From the NCBI GenBank assembly GCA_035547695.1, contig DASZUK010000030.1, positions 22,451-86,450 of the forward strand: 64,000 bases of DNA. The letters are read 5' to 3'. The stretch is from DASZUK01 sp035547695 (GTDB lineage Bacteria > Actinomycetota > Acidimicrobiia > Acidimicrobiales > RAAP-2). Below the pieces are notes generated by a model. It was not told the DNA's origin, searched no databases, and was given only the letters and a program-made list of their open reading frames with translations. Below are positions 59,465 through 64,000 of the stretch, piece after piece (the stretch's first letter is position 1; each line of letters begins with the position of its first letter). Made by a program: the position numbers and the translations under genes.

Positions 59465-60412
59465 CTACGGGGCGGCGGCGGCCTTCAGGACCTGCCGGGT
59501 GTCGATGACGTCCCGGTGCATCTGGGCCACGAGGTCGTCCACCCGGTCGAACCGGAGCTCGTCGCGGAGCCGTTGGACGAAGGACACCTGGGCCGGCTGG
59601 TCGTAGAGGTCGCCGTCGAAGTCCAGCAGGTAGGCCTCCACCAGCGGGCCGGGGGCCCGTTCGTAGAAGGTGGGGCGGTTGCCGACGGAGATGGCGGCGG
59701 GGTGCACGGCGCCGTCGGGCCGGCGGTACCAGCCGGCGTAGATGCCGAGGCCGGGCAGGGCCATGGCCGGGGGCACCGCGACGTTGGCGGTGGGGAACCC
59801 CAGCTCGACGCCGCCGCGGCCGTCACCGTGGGCCACGACGCCGCGGATCTGGTGGTACCGCCCCAGCAGGGTCGCGGCGGCGGCCACGTCGCCGGCGGCC
59901 ACGAGCTGGCGGATCCTGGTGGAAGAGATGGCGGCCCCGCCGGCGTCGGCGAGGGAGACCCCCTCGACGTCGAACCCGCCGATGGAGCCCAGCTCGGCCA
60001 GCAGGGCGACGTTGCCCTTGCGGCCGTGGCCGAAGTGGAAGTCCTGGCCGACCACCACGAGCCGGGCCTCCAGGTCGCGGACCAGGACGTCGTTGACGAA
60101 ATCCTCGGCGGTCTCGTCGGCGCGGTCCCGGTCGAAGGGGACCACCAGGGTGAGGTCGATGCCGCAGTCGGCCAGCAGCTCCAGCTTCTGGTCCAGGTCG
60201 GTCAACAGGGCCGGGGCGGACTCCGGCCGCACCACGGTGGCCGGGTGCCGGTCGAAGGTGACCACGGCCGACCGCAGCCCGCGGGCGGCGGCCCGGTCGC
60301 GGAGCATGGACAGCAGGTACCGGTGGCCGAGGTGGACGCCGTCGTAGGCGCCGATGGTCACCGCGGTGCCCCCCGGCGGCGCAGGGCAGTCCCCGGGACC
60401 CAAGACGTCCAT
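59465..60412 (-). CDS. ribF: bifunctional riboflavin kinase / FAD synthetase
   Basis: 315-aa enzyme making FMN and FAD. GAYDGVHLGHRYLL is the FAD synthetase nucleotide motif, ISSTRIRQLV follows, and the kinase part has GFPTANVAVP. TAGTCT ends 8 nt before the ATG (60426-60421), so a second promoter serves it although truB is only 46 bp upstream. Confidence 0.95.
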   Translation of the reverse strand: MDVLGPGDCPAPPGGTAVTIGAYDGVHLGHRYLLSMLRDRAAARGLRSAVVTFDRHPATVVRPESAPALLTDLDQKLELLADCGIDLTLVVPFDRDRADETAEDFVNDVLVRDLEARLVVVGQDFHFGHGRKGNVALLAELGSIGGFDVEGVSLADAGGAAISSTRIRQLVAAGDVAAAATLLGRYHQIRGVVAHGDGRGGVELGFPTANVAVPPAMALPGLGIYAGWYRRPDGAVHPAAISVGNRPTFYERAPGPLVEAYLLDFDGDLYDQPAQVSFVQRLRDELRFDRVDDLVAQMHRDVIDTRQVLKAAAAP

Positions 60413-60458
60413 CGCCCCGGAGACTACCGGCGCCGGGCCGGGGTGGCGGGCGACCCGG

Positions 60459-61340
60459 TCATCCCGCGGCGGCCAGCACCACGGCCGGGCGGATGCGGTC
60501 GGTGTCGGTGGCCTCGTAGACCGCCAGCAGCCGGCCGCCGGGGTCGAGCAGCGCCCAGGGGCCGTCGCCGCCGGCGCCCAGCGGCACCCGGTCCAGCGGC
60601 AACCCCCGGGACACCAGCAGGGCGATGTCCGGGGGGACCGTCACCGGGTCGAGGTCCCGGAGGGCGTCGGCCGGGGTGAGCAGCCGGTCCGGGCCCAGGT
60701 CGGCCAGTTGGACGGCGTCGGCCTCGGTGAAGGAGCCCACGGCGGTGCGGCGGAGGTTGCGGAGGTGGGCACCACCCCCGAGGGCGGTGCCGAGGTCGGC
60801 GGCCAGGGAGCGGACGTAGGTGCCGGACGAGCAGCGGACCACCACGTCCAGGACCCCCGGTGCGGGGCCCTGGCGGACGTCGAACCGGTGCACGGTGACC
60901 GGCCGGGGCTGCCGCTCCACCTCGACGCCCTCCCGGGCGATGGCGTGCAGCCGGCGGCCGCCGACCTTGACGGCGGACACCATCGGCGGCACCTGGTCGA
61001 TCCGGCCGGTCAGGGTGGCCGCGGCGTCCCGGGCCTGGGCCAGGGTCACGGCCGACATGTCCCACTCCCCGGTCACCGTGCCGGACGAGTCCAGGGTGTC
61101 GGTGGCCACGCCCAGGACGACCTGGCCGGTATAGGTCTTGTCCAGGCCGGTCAGGAACCGGAGCATCCGGGTGAACCGGCCCAGGCCGACCAGCAGCAGG
61201 CCGGTGGCGTCGGGATCGAGGGTGCCGGCATGGCCGACGCGGCGCTGGCCGAAGATGCGGCGGACGCGGGCGACGGCGTCGTGCGACGTCCAACCGGGCT
61301 CCTTGTCCACCACCACCAGCCCGGTGGCCTGGTCGGTCAC
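60459..61340 (-). CDS. truB: tRNA pseudouridine(55) synthase
   Basis: 293-aa enzyme. GHAGTLDPDATGLLLVGLG holds the catalytic Asp, and YVRSLAADLGTALGGGAHL is a TruB motif. A GTG start overlaps the rbfA stop in a GTGA. It is in the infB-rbfA-truB-ribF cluster. Confidence 0.95.
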   Translation of the reverse strand: MTDQATGLVVVDKEPGWTSHDAVARVRRIFGQRRVGHAGTLDPDATGLLLVGLGRFTRMLRFLTGLDKTYTGQVVLGVATDTLDSSGTVTGEWDMSAVTLAQARDAAATLTGRIDQVPPMVSAVKVGGRRLHAIAREGVEVERQPRPVTVHRFDVRQGPAPGVLDVVVRCSSGTYVRSLAADLGTALGGGAHLRNLRRTAVGSFTEADAVQLADLGPDRLLTPADALRDLDPVTVPPDIALLVSRGLPLDRVPLGAGGDGPWALLDPGGRLLAVYEATDTDRIRPAVVLAAAG

Positions 61341-61714
61341 TCCGCGTCCGGCTCGGGCCGGTTCAGCCGCCGCAGCACCTGCTCGACCCGCTCCCCGGCG
61401 GACACCGCCGGGTCGGCCGCGAACCGGAGCCTGGGGGTCCGCTTCATGCGGACCTGCCGACCGACGGTCCGCTGTAGCTGCGACCGGCGCTCGTCGAGGG
61501 CCTCGGCCACGTCGTCACCGAGGGAGCCCAGGTAGACGGTGGCGGTGCGCAGGTCGGCAGTGGTGTCCACCGAGGTGACGGTGACCAGCCGCAGCCGCTC
61601 GTCGGCGTCGGCCAGCCGCTCCAGCTCCTCGGCGACGATCTGGCGGAGGACCTCGTTGACCCGCAGGGACCGAGCGTAGGGGGCGGCCCCGCCGGAGGAA
61701 CGGTGCCGGGCCAT
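61337..61714 (-). CDS. rbfA: 30S ribosome-binding factor
   Basis: 125-aa KH-type protein for 16S rRNA maturation. RSLRVNEVLRQIVAEELERL is the N-terminal helix, and TVTSVDTTADLRTATVYLGSLGD the beta strands. It starts 1 bp after the infB stop. Confidence 0.93.
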   Translation of the reverse strand: MARHRSSGGAAPYARSLRVNEVLRQIVAEELERLADADERLRLVTVTSVDTTADLRTATVYLGSLGDDVAEALDERRSQLQRTVGRQVRMKRTPRLRFAADPAVSAGERVEQVLRRLNRPEPDAE

Positions 61715-61715
61715 C

Positions 61716-64000
61716 TCAGGTCCTCGGGATCTCGCGCTCCTCGAAGGTCTCGATGATGTCGCCCTCCTTCAGGTCCTGGTAGTCGGACAGGCCGATACCG
61801 CACTCGAAGCCGGACTGCACCTCGCGGGCGTCTTCCTTGAACCGCCGCAGGGAGGTGATGGTGCCCTTCCAGATGACGACGCCCTCCCGCAGGAACCGGA
61901 CCTTGGACCCGCGGGTGATGGTGCCGTTGCGGACGTAGCACCCGGCGATGGCCCCGACCCTCGGGATGCGGAACACCTGCCGCACCTCGGCCTCGCCGGT
62001 GACCACCTCCTCGAACTCCGGGGACAGCATGCCGAGCATGGCCGCCTCGATGTCCTCGAGGAGCTTGTAGATGATCTCGTAGGTCCGGATCTCCACGTCG
62101 CCGTCCTCGGCCAGGTCGCGGGCCCGGCGGTCCGGCCGGACGTTGAAGCCGATGATGGTGGCGTTGGACGCCCGGGCCAACTGGACGTCGTTCTCGGTGA
62201 TGCCGCCGACGCCGCGGTGGACGAAGCTGAGCTTGACGTCGTCCCGCTCCAGCTTCCGCAGGCTCTCGGTGACCGCCTCCAGGGACCCCTGCACGTCGGC
62301 CTTCAACACCAGGTTCAACGTGGCGGTCTCGCCGCGCTGGATCTGCTCGAACAGGTCCTCCAGCTTGGCTCCGGTGGCCGCCGACGCCACCGGCAGGTGG
62401 CCGGACAGCCGGAACCGCTGGGCCCGGGCCTCGCCCAGGGTCCGGGCGGTGGACAGGTCCTTGGCCGCCCGCACCTCGTCGCCGGCCTGCGGCGGCTCGG
62501 AGAACCCGAGCACCTGCACCGGCATGGACGGCAGGGCCTCCTTGACGTGGTCGCCGTGGTCGTCCACCAGGGCCTTCACCTTGCCCCAGGCGGCCCCGGC
62601 CACCACCGGGTCACCGACCCGCAGGGTGCCGCTCTCCACGATGACCGTGGCCACCGGGCCGCGGCCGGCCTCCAGGTTGGCCTCCAGCACGGTGCCCCGG
62701 GCCCGCCCCTCCGGGCTGGCCCGCAGCTCCTCCACCTCGGCCACCAGGACCACCTGCTCCAGCAGGTCGTCGATGCCCATGCCGGTGAGGGCGGACACCT
62801 GCACCACGATGGTGTCACCGCCCCAGGCCTCCGGCACCAGCTCCCGCTCGGCGAGCTGTTGCAGCACCCGGTCCGGGTTGGCGTCCTCGCGGTCCATCTT
62901 GTTGACGGCCACGATGATGGGCACGTCGGCGGCCTTGGCGTGGTCGATGGCCTCCACGGTCTGCGGCATCACCCCGTCGTCGGCCGCCACCACCAGCACC
63001 ACGATGTCGGTGACCTCCGCCCCCCTGGCCCGCATGGCGGTGAACGCCTCGTGGCCGGGGGTGTCGATGAAGGTGATCAGGTTGCCCTGCCAGTCGACCT
63101 GGTAGGCGCCGATGTGCTGGGTGATGCCACCGGCCTCGCCGGCCACCACGTCGGTGGACCGGATGCGGTCGAGCAGCAGGGTCTTGCCGTGGTCGACGTG
63201 GCCCATCACGGTGACCACCGGCGGCCGGGGCCGCAGGTCGGCCTCGTCCACCTCGTCCTCGTCGTCGTCCTCGAAGTACTTGGCCAGCAGCTCGGCCTCG
63301 CGCTCCTCGCCGGGGTCCACCAGGCGGACGTCGGCGCCGAGCTCGGCGGCGAACAGCTCGATCATGTCGTCGGTCAGGGACTGGGTGGCGGTGACCATCT
63401 CGCCCTGGAGCAGCAGGAACCGGACCACGTCCCCGGCGGACCGGTTCAGCTTGGGGCCCAGGTCCCTGGCGGTGGAGCCGCGCTCCACGATGATCTCGCC
63501 CTCCGGCACCGGCGCGGTGGACGGGGTGTACGTGGTCAACTGGGTCGGCTCCAGCTCTTCGAGGTTCCGACGCCGGCGCCGCGCCCGGCGCTGCGGGGGC
63601 CGGCGTCCGGGAACGCCGCCACGGCCTCCGGGGGGACCACCGGCCCCCGGAGGGCCACCACCGGGACGGCCGCCGAAGCCGCCGCCACCGCCGCCACCGC
63701 CGCCACCGGGACGGCCACCGAAGCCGCCGCCGCCGGGACGGCCACCACCACCGCCACCACCGCCGCCGGACGGCGCGGGGCGACCACCGGTGCGCTGCGG
63801 GTAGCCGCCGCCGGGGCGGCCACCGGTCGACGGGGCCGGCCGCCGGCCGCCCATGCCGGGGGGCGGTGGGATGGGACGGCCGCTGGGGCCGAGGGGCGGA
63901 CGGTGCCCCGGAGGGGGCGGGACGGGCTTGCCGGACGGGCTCAGCGGCGGCCGCGGGGGGCGCTGCTGGCCCGGTGCGGCGGAGCCCGGGGGACGCTGGC
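61716..64000 (-). CDS. infB: translation initiation factor IF-2, 5' truncated
   Basis: GTPase that places initiator tRNA. Visible from the C-terminus outwards are the IF-2 C domains, a G domain with GHVDHGKTLLLDRI (G1), DTPGHEAF (G3) and NKMD (G4), and an IF2_N-like domain. The region before it is Gly-, Arg- and Pro-rich, with a (R/G/P)-rich tract near 63600-63830 and, towards the edge, two PSGxPxPPPPG repeats. The frame remains open to base 64000, so the start lies outside. Confidence 0.95.
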   Translation of the reverse strand, partial: QRPPGSAAPGQQRPPRPPLSPSGKPVPPPPGHRPPLGPSGRPIPPPPGMGGRRPAPSTGGRPGGGYPQRTGGRPAPSGGGGGGGGGRPGGGGFGGRPGGGGGGGGGGFGGRPGGGPPGAGGPPGGRGGVPGRRPPQRRARRRRRNLEELEPTQLTTYTPSTAPVPEGEIIVERGSTARDLGPKLNRSAGDVVRFLLLQGEMVTATQSLTDDMIELFAAELGADVRLVDPGEEREAELLAKYFEDDDEDEVDEADLRPRPPVVTVMGHVDHGKTLLLDRIRSTDVVAGEAGGITQHIGAYQVDWQGNLITFIDTPGHEAFTAMRARGAEVTDIVVLVVAADDGVMPQTVEAIDHAKAADVPIIVAVNKMDREDANPDRVLQQLAERELVPEAWGGDTIVVQVSALTGMGIDDLLEQVVLVAEVEELRASPEGRARGTVLEANLEAGRGPVATVIVESGTLRVGDPVVAGAAWGKVKALVDDHGDHVKEALPSMPVQVLGFSEPPQAGDEVRAAKDLSTARTLGEARAQRFRLSGHLPVASAATGAKLEDLFEQIQRGETATLNLVLKADVQGSLEAVTESLRKLERDDVKLSFVHRGVGGITENDVQLARASNATIIGFNVRPDRRARDLAEDGDVEIRTYEIIYKLLEDIEAAMLGMLSPEFEEVVTGEAEVRQVFRIPRVGAIAGCYVRNGTITRGSKVRFLREGVVIWKGTITSLRRFKEDAREVQSGFECGIGLSDYQDLKEGDIIETFEEREIPRT

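Noticed and set aside
63536..63823. Separate small Ala/Val-rich gene at the right edge
   Set aside because: It is a frame-shifted shadow of the Gly/Arg/Pro-rich N-terminal tract of infB.

Overview
The window is very GC-rich, compactly coded bacterial DNA. Gene content and order point to an actinobacterium, probably of the Acidimicrobiia or a neighbouring deep lineage (inference). The evidence is a lexA / LysM cell-division-inhibitor / nrdR block with actinobacterial-type LexA boxes, a class E-like sortase, two F420-type oxidoreductase families, an Rv2578c-like radical SAM protein, and the chain rpsO-pnp-M16 peptidase-dapB plus dapA-rnj-ftsK. There is no phage, no insertion sequence, no CRISPR array and no rRNA. 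One tRNA (Cys, GCA) is present.

Layout. 1-6.2 kb: end of a secreted chitinase-like GH18 protein, then oxidoreductases, a DnaQ-like exonuclease, a VOC protein and tRNA-Cys. 6.2-8.8 kb: a TetR/MFS efflux pair with a clear autoregulatory operator. 8.8-19.1 kb: GT4 glycosyltransferase, secreted S15 hydrolase, glnD, L,D-transpeptidase, methyltransferase, sortase and a DUF2332 protein. 19.1-24.0 kb: the SOS block (dinB, PIG-L deacetylase, nrdR and LysM inhibitor, divergent from lexA with four LexA boxes), then a Phd/PIN toxin-antitoxin pair. 24-37.6 kb: dapD-dapE, a VapBC pair, miaB-miaA-dapF-hflX-dapC, an ECF sigma factor overlapping a membrane-anchored beta-propeller gene, and thrB. 37.6-49 kb: dacA, ftsK, an SOS-boxed radical SAM gene, a siderophore-interacting protein, an SDR, rnj-dapA, a PPOX protein and a diiron protein with its TetR regulator. 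50-64 kb: dapB, a YfhO-like membrane protein, M16 peptidase, pnp, rpsO, ribF, truB, rbfA and the 3' part of infB.

How the genes work together. dapA, B, C, D, E and F are all present within about 27 kb, so the succinylase route from aspartate semialdehyde to meso-DAP is complete here. It feeds peptidoglycan, which is also served by dacA, the L,D-transpeptidase and ftsK. infB-rbfA-truB-ribF and rpsO-pnp are translation and RNA-turnover clusters. The SOS block joins the LexA repressor, a division inhibitor, dNTP control (nrdR) and a Y-family polymerase.

Cross-cutting observations. At least 17 genes have a TANNNT hexamer ending 6-8 nt before the start codon, which indicates widespread leaderless transcription. 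Short tandem duplications, twice of exactly 28 bp, often cover the 3' end of a gene including its stop codon. The most unusual single items are a sortase carrying its own LAxTG-type sorting signal, an ECF sigma factor overlapping a transmembrane beta-propeller gene, and a DapF whose first catalytic Cys is Ser.
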